From the NCBI RefSeq assembly GCF_014652855.1, contig NZ_BMZP01000020.1:21752-85751 (forward strand): DNA of 64,000 bases, written 5' to 3'. The notes under the pieces are model-generated. The model had not been told where the DNA came from. It was given only the letters and a program-made list of their open reading frames with translations, and made no database searches. This document shows, one piece after another, positions 8,063 through 16,371 of the stretch (within the stretch, counting starts at the first letter, position 1; every line of letters starts with the position of its first letter). The DNA comes from Novosphingobium pokkalii. GTDB taxonomy: Bacteria; Pseudomonadota; Alphaproteobacteria; Sphingomonadales; Sphingomonadaceae. A program made the position numbers and the translations under genes.

Positions 8063-9261
8063 TGCGCGCCCGGCTGCTGGCGGGCCTTGCCCTGACTGCC
8101 GCTTCCGCCCCGGCCATGGCGCAAGGCGCGCCGGTGGTGGGGCCGGTGGTGGAACAAGTGGTGGTGGTGATGCGCCATGGCGTGCGCCCGCCCACCAAGG
8201 ACCCGGCCATGCCGGCCGGCTTTGCCAGCCAGCCCTGGCCAGCCTGGCCGGTGGCGCCCGGCTGGCTGACCCCGCACGGCGCGCAGGCGGTGGCCCGGCT
8301 CGGCAGCGCCGATGGCCGCGCGTTCCGCGCGCAACGGCTGTTGCCCGCGCGCGGCTGCCCGGCACGCGGGCAGGTTGTGGTGGTGGCCGACAGCGACCAG
8401 CGCACGATTGCCACCGCGCAGGCCTGGACCCGCAGCCTGGCGCCGGGCTGCGCGCTGCCGATCGATCATCTGGCGCAGGACGTGGAAGACCCGCGCTTCA
8501 ACGGCATTGCCCATGGGCTGGCACCCTATGACCCGGCCGCAGTCGATGCAGCAGTGGCCGCAGCGGTCGGCCCCGGTGGCCTGCCTGCGCAGGACGCGCG
8601 GATGCAGCCGCTGACCGTGCGGCTCAACGCCATCCTGTGCGGCCCGGCCCGCAGCGATTGCGGCGTGGACCACAAGCCCACCACGATCGCGCCGGCCGTG
8701 CCGGGGCAGAAGCCCAAGCTTGCCGGGACGCTCGATCGCGCCTCCACTGCCGCGCAGGTCCTGCTGCTGGAATATGCCGAGGGCAAGCCGGCGCGCGAGG
8801 TTGGCTGGGGCCGCGCCAGTGCGGCCGACGTGACCGCGCTTTCGGCCTTTCATGCCCTGGAGTTCGCACTCGTCGCCCGGCCGCGCCCGGTGGCCCGCGC
8901 AAACTTTGCCGGGCTGGCGCCGATCGTGCGCCAGGGGCTGACCGGAACGGCCAAGGTCACGATGATCTCGGGCCACGACACGAACATCGCCAACCTCGCC
9001 GGGCTGCTCGATGCGCACTGGCAGGTACCCGGCTTTGCCGCTGACGATCCGGCACCGGGCGGTGCCTTCGTGATCGAGCGGCTGCGCGGCGCGGGTGGCG
9101 CGCGCCTGGTGCGGGTGCGCTATCGCGCGCAGACGCTCGATGCGATCCGCACCCTGGCCCCGCGCCCGCCGGTCAGCGTGGCCGTGCCGCTGCCCGGCTG
9201 CGCGCTACCGGGCCAGCCGACCATCTGCCCGCTGGACCGGTTCCTCGCCCTGCTGGGATAG
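8062..9261 (+). CDS. Periplasmic histidine acid phosphatase / phytase (branch 2)
   Basis: 399 residues with a clear signal peptide (cleavage after AMA-QG near residue 21). The catalytic motif RHGVRPP (H39 nucleophile) and the proton-donor HD pair (H305-D306 in ISGHDTN) identify the AppA/phytase-glucose-1-phosphatase branch of the histidine phosphatase superfamily. These enzymes strip phosphate from phytate or sugar phosphates in the periplasm. Translation is coupled to the upstream TonB receptor by a 1-base stop/start overlap (ATGA), so import and dephosphorylation are probably one pathway. Which phosphate ester is used cannot be read from the sequence. Confidence 0.9.
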   Translation: MRARLLAGLALTAASAPAMAQGAPVVGPVVEQVVVVMRHGVRPPTKDPAMPAGFASQPWPAWPVAPGWLTPHGAQAVARLGSADGRAFRAQRLLPARGCPARGQVVVVADSDQRTIATAQAWTRSLAPGCALPIDHLAQDVEDPRFNGIAHGLAPYDPAAVDAAVAAAVGPGGLPAQDARMQPLTVRLNAILCGPARSDCGVDHKPTTIAPAVPGQKPKLAGTLDRASTAAQVLLLEYAEGKPAREVGWGRASAADVTALSAFHALEFALVARPRPVARANFAGLAPIVRQGLTGTAKVTMISGHDTNIANLAGLLDAHWQVPGFAADDPAPGGAFVIERLRGAGGARLVRVRYRAQTLDAIRTLAPRPPVSVAVPLPGCALPGQPTICPLDRFLALLG

Positions 9262-9278
9262 GAACCGGCGCGGCTTGA

Positions 9279-10166
9279 TCAGGCAAGATCGTGCCGCAAC
9301 GTGGCGATATGCTCCGGCCCGATGCCGCAGCATCCGCCCAGGATCGTGGCACCTTCGGCTGCCCAGGCGCGGGCAAAGGCGGCATAGCCTTCGGGCGTCA
9401 GGTCCGCGCGGATCGGGCTGAGGCCGTTGTTGGCCTCGGCATCGGCACCCTGCGGCGGGAAGGCATTGGCATAGACGCCGATTGCCACGTCGGTGCCGGC
9501 CAGCGCCGCTTTCGCCTCGGCAACGGCGGCGGCCATCACTTCGGGCTGGCTGCAATTGAACAGCAGCGCTCTGGCACCCAGCCGCAGTGCGGCAGCGGCG
9601 GCTTCGGCCACGCTCTCGCCCGAGCGCAGTTGCGGCGCGGCGGCGGGGTCTTCATCGGCCAGGGTGAAGGAAAGCCACAGCGGCTTGCCCGTGGGGGCGA
9701 CGAGGTCTGCCACCAGTTCCGCCTCGGCAATGGCCGACAGCGTTTCGGCCTGCCAGTGATCGACATGGGGCGCCAGCGCTTCCACCAGCACGGCCAGCAC
9801 CGCGCGGCTGCGCGCCAGGTCGATCAGGTCGGGCCGGTAGGAGCCCGAGACCGGCGGCAGCGATCCGGCCACCGCCACCTTGCGCGGCGCGGCATCGGCC
9901 ACGTCGCGGGCCAGGCGCCCGGCGAGCGCGGCCCATTGCGCGCCATGGGCGTCGAACCGGTCCTGCCCGATGTGGAACGGCACCACGGCATAGCTGTTGG
10001 TGGTGATCACGTCGGCCCCGGCCTCGACATAGCGCTGGTGGACCTGCGCCACGAAGTGCGGCGCCTCGATCAGCGCCAGCGCCGACCATTCGGGCTGGCG
10101 GAACGGCGCACCGCTGCGCGCCAGTTCACGCCCGGTGCCGCCGTCGAGGATGACCACGCCGCTCAC
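9279..10166 (-). CDS. mmuM: Homocysteine S-methyltransferase
   Basis: 295 residues from a GTG at 10166 that overlaps the TGA of the upstream TonB receptor gene. The family transfers a methyl group from S-methylmethionine (or S-adenosylmethionine) to homocysteine using zinc. The zinc ligands are seen as C205 (FNCSQPE) and C279-C280 (GGCCGIGP). The N-terminal LDGGTGRELARSG is the family signature. The length matches E. coli MmuM (about 310). Coupling to an outer-membrane receptor and proximity to a divergent amino-acid permease suggest salvage of S-methylmethionine or a related methyl donor; that is inference. Confidence 0.88.
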   Translation of the reverse strand: MSGVVILDGGTGRELARSGAPFRQPEWSALALIEAPHFVAQVHQRYVEAGADVITTNSYAVVPFHIGQDRFDAHGAQWAALAGRLARDVADAAPRKVAVAGSLPPVSGSYRPDLIDLARSRAVLAVLVEALAPHVDHWQAETLSAIAEAELVADLVAPTGKPLWLSFTLADEDPAAAPQLRSGESVAEAAAAALRLGARALLFNCSQPEVMAAAVAEAKAALAGTDVAIGVYANAFPPQGADAEANNGLSPIRADLTPEGYAAFARAWAAEGATILGGCCGIGPEHIATLRHDLA

Positions 10167-12574
10167 AGGCTCACCGTCAGGCGCGCGTAATAGGCGCCGC
10201 CGTTGATGCCGTAGGGCGCGACGTGGGAATAGCGGTCATAGTTGAGCGCCTGGCCGATCTCGGTGGGAATGGCGCGCGGGTGCACGTCGAACAGGTTGGT
10301 GGCGCCCACGCCCACCCGCACTTGCGGGTTGATGCGATAGCCCACGTCGAGATCGGTGATCACGCGGCTGCCGGTGTCGATGATGTAATAGGGTTCGGCA
10401 TAGCCCTGCGCCTGGCGCGCATTGCTGTAGAACGTGTTGCGCAAGGTGACGTCCCAGCCGCCGTGGTTCCATGCCGTGGCGAGCGAGGCCTTCCACGAAG
10501 GCGTCGCCGTGGTCAGGTTGGTGCGCTGCACCGCATCGACCAGGGTGAGCCCGGCATCGGCCAGCACGGCGGGCGCGGCATGGACGCGGCGGATCGTGGT
10601 ATCGACATAGGCCAGCCCGGCATCCCAGCGCAGCGCGCCGAGCAGGGCCACCGGCGTGGTCCAGCTTGCCGTCACGTCCACCCCTTGCGTGCGGGTGTCG
10701 ACGCCATTGGTGAAGAACACCGCGCTGACATTGTCGGCGGAAAGCCCGGCGGGAATCGTGGTGCCGTTGGCGGCGATCGCCGCCTGGGCCAGGTCGCCAT
10801 AGAGATAGGCGCTTTCGATGATCCGGTTCTTCACGTCGATGCGATAGGCATCGACCGTGATCGACAGCCCGCGCAGCGGCTCGGCCACGAAGCCCAGGCT
10901 GGCGCTGGTGGAGGTTTCCGGCTTGAGCGAAGGCGCGCCGAGCAGGTTGGCGCCGGGCGAGCCGAGCGGCAACTGGATCGAGGCATAGCCGGTGGTCACC
11001 GTGGTGGCCGAATAGTTCTGCTGCGCCAGGGTGGGCGCGTGGAACCCGGTGCTGACGCTGCCGCGCAGGGCGAAGCGGTCGGTCACGTCATAGCGGCTGG
11101 CCAGCTTGCCGTTGAGGCGGCTGCCCACGCCGTTGTAATGCTCCCAGCGCAAGGCGCCCGAAAGCTCCCACGCCTTGACCGGGCGCAGCGTCAGGTCGGC
11201 ATAGCCGGCCACGCTGTTGCGATGCACATCGGCCGCGTCACTGGGGCGGAAGCCGGGGAAAGCCTGCGGCCCGCCGGAATAATACGAGGTCGGCTCGCCG
11301 GCGCGGATTTCATAGGTTTCATAACGGTTTTCCGCGCCGAACGCGAATGTGGCCGGGCCGGCCAGGCCCACGTCGAACTGGCGCTTCACATCGATGTTGC
11401 TGGTCCATTCCGACGCGGCAAAGCCGCCGACGTTGAAATCGGTCTGGGCATTGCCAGTATCGGCCAGCAGATCGGGGTTGATCGTGGTGATGTTGCGCAG
11501 CTTGACCACGTCGCGGCCATAGGTGCTGGACAGGTCCACCGCCCACTCCCCGTGAGTCCTGATCCCGCCGGTCACGCTGAAATCGTGCTCGTTCAGGGTT
11601 TCCTGCGGGGTGAATCCGTTGGGATAGATCGCGTCCACCGCATCGGAAAACCAGCCGGGCTGGCGCGGGTTCTCGTTCGCGCGCGCCTTGCGCCAGGCAT
11701 ACGTGCCGAAGCTGTAGAAATCGGCCACTTCGCCCAGCGGCCGGGTATAGTCATAGCCACCGCTCAGCACCACCGAGCGCGGCATGCCCTGCACCTTGGC
11801 CGGCTGCACGCCGCCGCTGTCGCCGCTGCGGTTGGTGAAATCCTGATAGCGATAGCCGGCCGAAAGATGCAGCACGCCGCCGTCCTTCAGGCTCACGCCC
11901 TTGTCGGCATTGGCCTGGATCGCGGCGCCGTCGCCCGCGTAATACTTGCCGCCCTGCACCGAGACGCTGCCCGAATTGGCATCGTCCTTGAGGATCACGT
12001 TGATCACCCCGGCGATCGCGTCGGAGCCATATTGCGCCGCCGCGCCATCGCGCAGCACTTCCACGCGGCCGACCGCCGCCTGGGGAATCATGTCGAGATC
12101 GACGACGTTCGAGCCTTGCGAAGGATCGCTGTCGGCATAGATGCTGGACGAAAGGTGGCGGCGCTTGCCGTTGACCAGGATCAGCGTCTGGCTGGGCGAA
12201 AGCCCGCGCAGCGCAAAGGTGCGCGCCAGGGCGCCCACGTCATAGCCAACAGCCGGCGCGTTGAACGAGGGCAGCACGCTGCGCAGCGAATCGACCAGGT
12301 TCGACTGGCCGGTGGCGGTTAGCGTATCGGCCTTGACCACGTCGATCGGGGTGGCGCTCTGCCGCGCCAGGCGGCCACTTTCGCGGGTGCCGGTGACGAT
12401 GATCGCATCGCCGCTGGTGCCGCTGTCGGCAGCCGTGGGCGCCTCTGCCTGGGGAACTGGGGCCTGGGGAGCTTGGGCCTGGGGCGCGGCCAGCGCGCTC
12501 GCGCTCACCGAAAGGCCAAGGGAAACCAGCGCCAGCCGCAGCGGCGCGCGAGAGGAAACGACGGAAACTGCCAC
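10163..12574 (-). CDS. TonB-dependent receptor, transcriptionally coupled to mmuM
   Basis: 803 residues from a GTG at 12574 (GGGG 6 bp upstream), with a signal peptide ending near SALAAPQ. A short Pro/Ala/Gln-rich linker precedes the TonB-box-like DAIIVTGTRE. The plug domain contains SNLVDSLRSVLPSFNAP, LRGLSPSQTLILVNGKRRH and EVLRDGAAAQYGSDAIAGVI, all standard for the family. The barrel ends in YARLTVSL. There is no STN domain, so it is a plain transporter without FecI signalling. The 4-base overlap with mmuM implies an operon. The substrate is unknown; a sulfur or methyl compound is the contextual guess. Confidence 0.9.
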   Translation of the reverse strand: MAVSVVSSRAPLRLALVSLGLSVSASALAAPQAQAPQAPVPQAEAPTAADSGTSGDAIIVTGTRESGRLARQSATPIDVVKADTLTATGQSNLVDSLRSVLPSFNAPAVGYDVGALARTFALRGLSPSQTLILVNGKRRHLSSSIYADSDPSQGSNVVDLDMIPQAAVGRVEVLRDGAAAQYGSDAIAGVINVILKDDANSGSVSVQGGKYYAGDGAAIQANADKGVSLKDGGVLHLSAGYRYQDFTNRSGDSGGVQPAKVQGMPRSVVLSGGYDYTRPLGEVADFYSFGTYAWRKARANENPRQPGWFSDAVDAIYPNGFTPQETLNEHDFSVTGGIRTHGEWAVDLSSTYGRDVVKLRNITTINPDLLADTGNAQTDFNVGGFAASEWTSNIDVKRQFDVGLAGPATFAFGAENRYETYEIRAGEPTSYYSGGPQAFPGFRPSDAADVHRNSVAGYADLTLRPVKAWELSGALRWEHYNGVGSRLNGKLASRYDVTDRFALRGSVSTGFHAPTLAQQNYSATTVTTGYASIQLPLGSPGANLLGAPSLKPETSTSASLGFVAEPLRGLSITVDAYRIDVKNRIIESAYLYGDLAQAAIAANGTTIPAGLSADNVSAVFFTNGVDTRTQGVDVTASWTTPVALLGALRWDAGLAYVDTTIRRVHAAPAVLADAGLTLVDAVQRTNLTTATPSWKASLATAWNHGGWDVTLRNTFYSNARQAQGYAEPYYIIDTGSRVITDLDVGYRINPQVRVGVGATNLFDVHPRAIPTEIGQALNYDRYSHVAPYGINGGAYYARLTVSL

Positions 12575-12736
12575 GAGAACCCCGGATGGATAGGACGCCA
12601 GAAAAATCCACCTAATGACTTGAGTATTATTCGGTCAAATGAGCAGTTCAAAACATGCCAATCCTTGCACGGACTGTGGCAATCGCGCACTAGGACCGCC
12701 GACACCCTTGGCCCCCAGCCTTCGGAAAGTACCTGT

Positions 12737-14074
12737 TTGACCGTCTCGTCCTCCTCGCGCGGCCCGCGCGCCCATCTCGGCATCGGCCAGGCCATGCTGG
12801 TCGCCCTGGGCATGGTGATGTCCACCGACAGCCTCAAGACCGCGCCCACCGTGGCGGCCAACGCGCCGGGCGGACATGTTTTGCTGCTGTGGGTGGCGGG
12901 CGCGCTCGTCACCATGGTCGGCGCGCTGTGCTATGTCGAAATGGCGGCCGCCTTTCCCGATTCCGGCGGGGAATACAGCTTCCTGCGGCGCGCCTGGGGC
13001 GGGCGCCTGGCCGCGCTCTATGCCTGGTCGCGCTTTGCCATCATGCACACCGGCTGGATCGCGCTGATGGCGCACCTTCTGGCCGACTATGCCAGCGCGC
13101 TCTGGCCGCTGGGCCATGCCGAGCGCACCGGGCTGGCCCTGGCCATCGTGGCCGCGCTGACCGGGCTCAACCTCGTGCACGTGCGACTGGGCTTCCTCAC
13201 GCAAGCGTTGCTGGTGGCGCTGGTGGCGGCCGGGTTTGCCTGTGTTACCGCCGCCGGGCTGCTGGTGCCCGCCCCCACCGCTGCCGCGCCCCTGCCCACC
13301 GGGGGCAGCGTGGGCGTGGCGCTGATCTATGTCTTCCTGGCCTATGGCGGGTGGAGCGACATGGCGACGCTTTCGGGCGAAGTGCGTGGCGGGCGGCGGG
13401 CCATGCTGGCCGTGGTGATCGGCGCGCTGGCGCTGCTGATGACGATCTACTGCCTGATGAACTGGGCGCTGCTGCGCGGGCTGGGCCTGGCCGGCCTGGC
13501 CGCCAGCACTGCGCCGGGGGCCGATCTGGCGCGCAGCGCGTTCGGCCCGGTGGGCGCCTGGTTGACCGTGAGCATTGTGGCGATTTCCGCGATCAGCAGC
13601 ATCAATTCCACGCTCATCGTCTGTTCGCGCGTCACCGCCTCGGCCGCGCGCGACCTGCCCGCGCTGGCGGCCTTGGGCAACTGGCACGACCGGCGCGGCA
13701 CCCCGGCGCGGGCGACGCTGGCCGTGGGCGGGTTCTCCCTGCTGTTGACGGCGGTTTCGGGCCTGTCGCAAAGCGGCTTTGGCGCGATGGTGGACTACAT
13801 GACGCCCGTCTACTGGCTGTTCGTGATCCTGGGCATGGCCGCGCTGATCCGCCTGCGCCGCCGCCTGCCCGAACATGACTGGCCGGTGCGGACCCCGCTG
13901 TTCCCGCTGTTTCCGCTGGCGTTCATGGCCCTGTCGGCGGCGATGCTGTGGTCCTCGCTCACGCAACTGGGGCCGGGCGCGCTGGCTGGCGCGGCGGTGC
14001 TGGCGCTGGGCCTGGTGCTGGGGCAACTGGCGCGGCGCGAGCGGCAGCCGCCGCAAACCGTCCAACAAAGCTGA
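12737..14074 (+). CDS. APC-superfamily amino-acid permease
   Basis: 445 residues if translation starts at the TTG at 12737, which has GGAAAG about 8 bp upstream; an ATG at 12794 is the alternative, and the frame is open further 5'. About 12 membrane segments are visible (for example HVLLLWVAGALVTMVGALCY, LTVSIVAISAISSINSTLIV). The motif YVEMAAAFPDSGGEYSFL after TM2 is characteristic of the APC/LAT group. It is divergent from the TonB receptor-mmuM operon. In E. coli the permease MmuP accompanies MmuM, so this could be the inner-membrane step of the same uptake route, but sequence alone does not fix the substrate. Confidence 0.85.
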   Translation: MTVSSSSRGPRAHLGIGQAMLVALGMVMSTDSLKTAPTVAANAPGGHVLLLWVAGALVTMVGALCYVEMAAAFPDSGGEYSFLRRAWGGRLAALYAWSRFAIMHTGWIALMAHLLADYASALWPLGHAERTGLALAIVAALTGLNLVHVRLGFLTQALLVALVAAGFACVTAAGLLVPAPTAAAPLPTGGSVGVALIYVFLAYGGWSDMATLSGEVRGGRRAMLAVVIGALALLMTIYCLMNWALLRGLGLAGLAASTAPGADLARSAFGPVGAWLTVSIVAISAISSINSTLIVCSRVTASAARDLPALAALGNWHDRRGTPARATLAVGGFSLLLTAVSGLSQSGFGAMVDYMTPVYWLFVILGMAALIRLRRRLPEHDWPVRTPLFPLFPLAFMALSAAMLWSSLTQLGPGALAGAAVLALGLVLGQLARRERQPPQTVQQS

Positions 14075-14173
14075 ACGATTTGACCGGCCTTATCGGGATT
14101 TCGTGGAACGGCTGCGGCGCGTAAAACGCTATGTGTCAGGCCCGCAACGGGCGCCACATGCAGGAACACCGCC

Positions 14174-15070
14174 ATGACCATCCGCACGCCCGATGTGCCG
14201 GGCATCGAATTTGCCCTTCTGCCCCCGGTCCGCGATCTGGGTGAAGGCTTCAAGGTGCGCCGCGCACTGCCTTCGGCCCATCGCCGCATGGTTGGCCCGT
14301 TCATCTTCTTCGACCAGATGGGCCCGGCCGCCTTTGCCGGTGGCGAAGGGCTGGACGTTCGCCCGCACCCGCACATCGGCCTCGCCACGGTGACCTATCT
14401 GGTCGAGGGCGAGATCCTCCACCGCGATTCGCTCGGCTCGGTCCAGGCGATCCGCCCCGGCGAGGTCAACTGGATGACCGCCGGGCGCGGCATTACCCAT
14501 TCCGAGCGCACCGGCCCGGACATGCGCGCCAGCGGCGGGCCGCTGTTCGGCCTCCAGGCCTGGGTGGCGCTGCCCGCCCATGCCGAGGAAACCGATCCCG
14601 CCTTTGCCCATCACAAGGCCGATGAAATCCCCAGCGTGGAGCAGGACGGCACGCGCCTGACGCTGATTGCCGGGCAGGTCGATGGCCTGTCTTCCCCGGT
14701 CAAGACCCTGTCGGACCTGGTCTATGCCGAACTGGTGATCGCCCCGGGCGGCCGCTATCGCGTGGCAGCCGAGCATGTGGAGCGGGCGCTTTACGTGGTG
14801 AGCGGCGAGATTACCGTGGGCGGGCAGACCGGCCAGTTCGCCACCAACGAGCTGATCGTGCTCAAGCCCGGCGCCGAAGTGGTGATCGAGAGCACCGACG
14901 GCGCGCGCGTGATGCTGATGGGCGGCGAACCGTTTCCCGAAAAGCGCCACATCTTCTGGAACTTCGTCTCGTCCCGGCCCGATCGGCTGGAGCAGGCCAA
15001 GGCCGACTGGAAGGACGACCGCTTTGCCCACGTGCCCGGCGAGCACGAGTTCATTCCCCTTCCCGAGTGA
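14174..15070 (+). CDS. Pirin family cupin protein
   Basis: 298 residues, with AGGAA about 9 bp before the ATG. The N-terminal cupin has the metal-binding His pattern RPHPHIGLATVTY and ...GRGITHSER, both pirin signatures. The C-terminal pirin domain begins around PGGRYRVAAEHVERALYV. Bacterial pirins bind iron and some have quercetin 2,3-dioxygenase activity or modulate central metabolism, so the biochemical role is not certain here. It stands alone, 99 bp after the permease gene and 226 bp before the porin. Confidence 0.9.
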   Translation: MTIRTPDVPGIEFALLPPVRDLGEGFKVRRALPSAHRRMVGPFIFFDQMGPAAFAGGEGLDVRPHPHIGLATVTYLVEGEILHRDSLGSVQAIRPGEVNWMTAGRGITHSERTGPDMRASGGPLFGLQAWVALPAHAEETDPAFAHHKADEIPSVEQDGTRLTLIAGQVDGLSSPVKTLSDLVYAELVIAPGGRYRVAAEHVERALYVVSGEITVGGQTGQFATNELIVLKPGAEVVIESTDGARVMLMGGEPFPEKRHIFWNFVSSRPDRLEQAKADWKDDRFAHVPGEHEFIPLPE

Positions 15071-15176
15071 AGACGCCCGAGTGAAGACTGTGGCACGAAA
15101 GCCACGCCGGAAACACAGCAATACTTCGTTGCACATCGGACAAGGAACAGACAGCATCGCAGCCTAACCCCGGTCC

Positions 15177-15248
15177 TGTCGGCGCAACCTGCTGCCGGGA
15201 ACGACTGGGGGGTCTCCCCTCGCTTCCCGAGACGGACAGGCGCCGACA
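15177..15248 (+). promoter_or_regulatory. Nested stem-loop in the 5' leader of the porin gene
   Basis: Three nested helices can be read: an outer helix TGTCGGCGC (15177-15185) with GCGCCGACA (15240-15248), a middle helix CGGGAA (15196-15201) with TTCCCG (15224-15229), and an inner GGGG (15207-15210) with CCCC (15216-15219). The structure ends 48 bp before the porin ATG, inside a 226-bp gap on the transcribed side. I do not recognise a known riboswitch class. It may be a cis-acting RNA or a processing/attenuation element; GC-rich DNA yields chance hairpins, so conservation is the key test. Confidence 0.4.
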
Positions 15249-15296
15249 CGCAGGCGGAACCGTTTTCTCGATGACCGTGAGGGAAGGACAGTTCCG

Positions 15297-16175
15297 ATGA
15301 TTCAACGCTCCGCACGCCGCCAGGCTCGCCGCCTGTGCCTGGCCACCGCACTGGCCGGTGCCTCGCTGGCCCTGGCGAGCGCCGCCCAGGCGCAAGACAC
15401 CGCACCGCCTTCGCCGATCACCATTTCGGGCAGCGCCGCCGTGGTCACCGACTATCGCCTGCGCGGTGTTTCCCAGTCCAACAACGGCTTCGCGCTCCAG
15501 GCCGGCGTGACCATCGCCCACGAAAGCGGCTTCTATGTCGGCACCTGGGGGTCCAACCTGGCCGGCTGGGGCACGTTCGGCGGCCCCAACCTGGAACTCG
15601 ATGCGATCGGCGGCTTCAAGAAGACTTTCGGCCCGGCCACGCTCGATGTCGGCCTCACCTGGTACATGTATCCGGGCGGCGCGGCCAAGACCGACTTTGC
15701 CGAACCCTTCGTGAAGCTCTCGGGCACCGTCGGCCCGGTCTCGGCGCTGGCCGGCGTGGCCTATGCGCCCAAGCAGCAGGCGCTGGGCCAGTGGTATGAT
15801 TCGGGTGCCAGCTATGTGGAAGGCACGCCCGATCACCCCGGTGCCAAGAACGACAACCTCTATGTCTGGGGTGACGTGAGCGGGGCGATCCCCTCCACCC
15901 CGGTCACGCTCAAGGCGCACCTTGGCTATTCCAAGGGCAATCCCGGCCTTGGCCCCAACGGCACCAGCGTGGCGCCGACCGGCTCCTATGCCGACTGGCT
16001 GCTGGGCGCCGACCTGGCGCTAGGCAAGGTCGTGCTGGGCGTGGCCTATATCGACACCAACATCAGCGATGCGGACGCGGCCTACCTGCGTCCCAACTTC
16101 ACCAAGTTCCAGACCCAGGACGGCGCCTCGATCTCGTCCTCGCGCGTGGTGCTCTCGGCCACCGTCAACTTCTGA
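15297..16175 (+). CDS. TorF-family putative outer-membrane porin
   Basis: 292 residues with a signal peptide (cleavage near SAAQAQD). The opening of the mature part, VTDYRLRGVSQSNNGFALQAG, is the hallmark of the TIGR02001/Gcw_chp porin-like family, and the protein ends in SATVNF, a beta-barrel C-terminus with terminal Phe. Repeated amphipathic strands (GFYVGTWGSNLAGW, LDVGLTWYMYPGG) support a barrel. In several sphingomonads relatives sit beside nitrogen-regulation genes; here the neighbours are pirin and SulP, so no pathway is claimed. A strong terminator follows at 16207-16240. Confidence 0.88.
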   Translation: MIQRSARRQARRLCLATALAGASLALASAAQAQDTAPPSPITISGSAAVVTDYRLRGVSQSNNGFALQAGVTIAHESGFYVGTWGSNLAGWGTFGGPNLELDAIGGFKKTFGPATLDVGLTWYMYPGGAAKTDFAEPFVKLSGTVGPVSALAGVAYAPKQQALGQWYDSGASYVEGTPDHPGAKNDNLYVWGDVSGAIPSTPVTLKAHLGYSKGNPGLGPNGTSVAPTGSYADWLLGADLALGKVVLGVAYIDTNISDADAAYLRPNFTKFQTQDGASISSSRVVLSATVNF

Positions 16176-16206
16176 AGACACCTTTCAACCAGGTACGCAC
16201 CACTGT

Positions 16207-16240
16207 CCCCCGCCAGCACATACTGGCGGGGGATTTTTTT
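16207..16240 (+). terminator. Rho-independent terminator of the porin gene
   Basis: Arms CCCCCGCCAG (16207-16216) and CTGGCGGGGG (16223-16232) are perfect complements with a 6-base loop, followed by ATTTTTTT. It lies 32 bp after the porin stop codon. Confidence 0.93.
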
Positions 16241-16275
16241 GTTGTGGATTGGCGGACGCACACCCCGCAACGAAA

Positions 16276-16311
16276 CTGCCCCCACCGGCCGGACGGGGCC
16301 AGTGGGGGCAG
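16276..16311 (-). terminator. Hairpin downstream of the SulP gene, possible terminator
   Basis: CTGCCCCCAC (16276-16285) pairs with GTGGGGGCAG (16302-16311). On the minus strand it lies 60 bp past the SulP stop and is followed by TTTCGTT, a poor T-run, so terminator function is only moderately supported. Confidence 0.45.
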
Positions 16312-16371
16312 CGGGCGCCTGGCGCCGGCCCCGCGCCGGGGATGGGGACACGGGCGCGAGGATTTGGAGGT

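Noticed and set aside
12575..12736. Possible SAM or SAH riboswitch between the TonB receptor-mmuM operon and the permease
   Set aside because: No match to the conserved segments of SAM-I, SAM-II, SAM/SAH or SAH riboswitches could be read on either strand.
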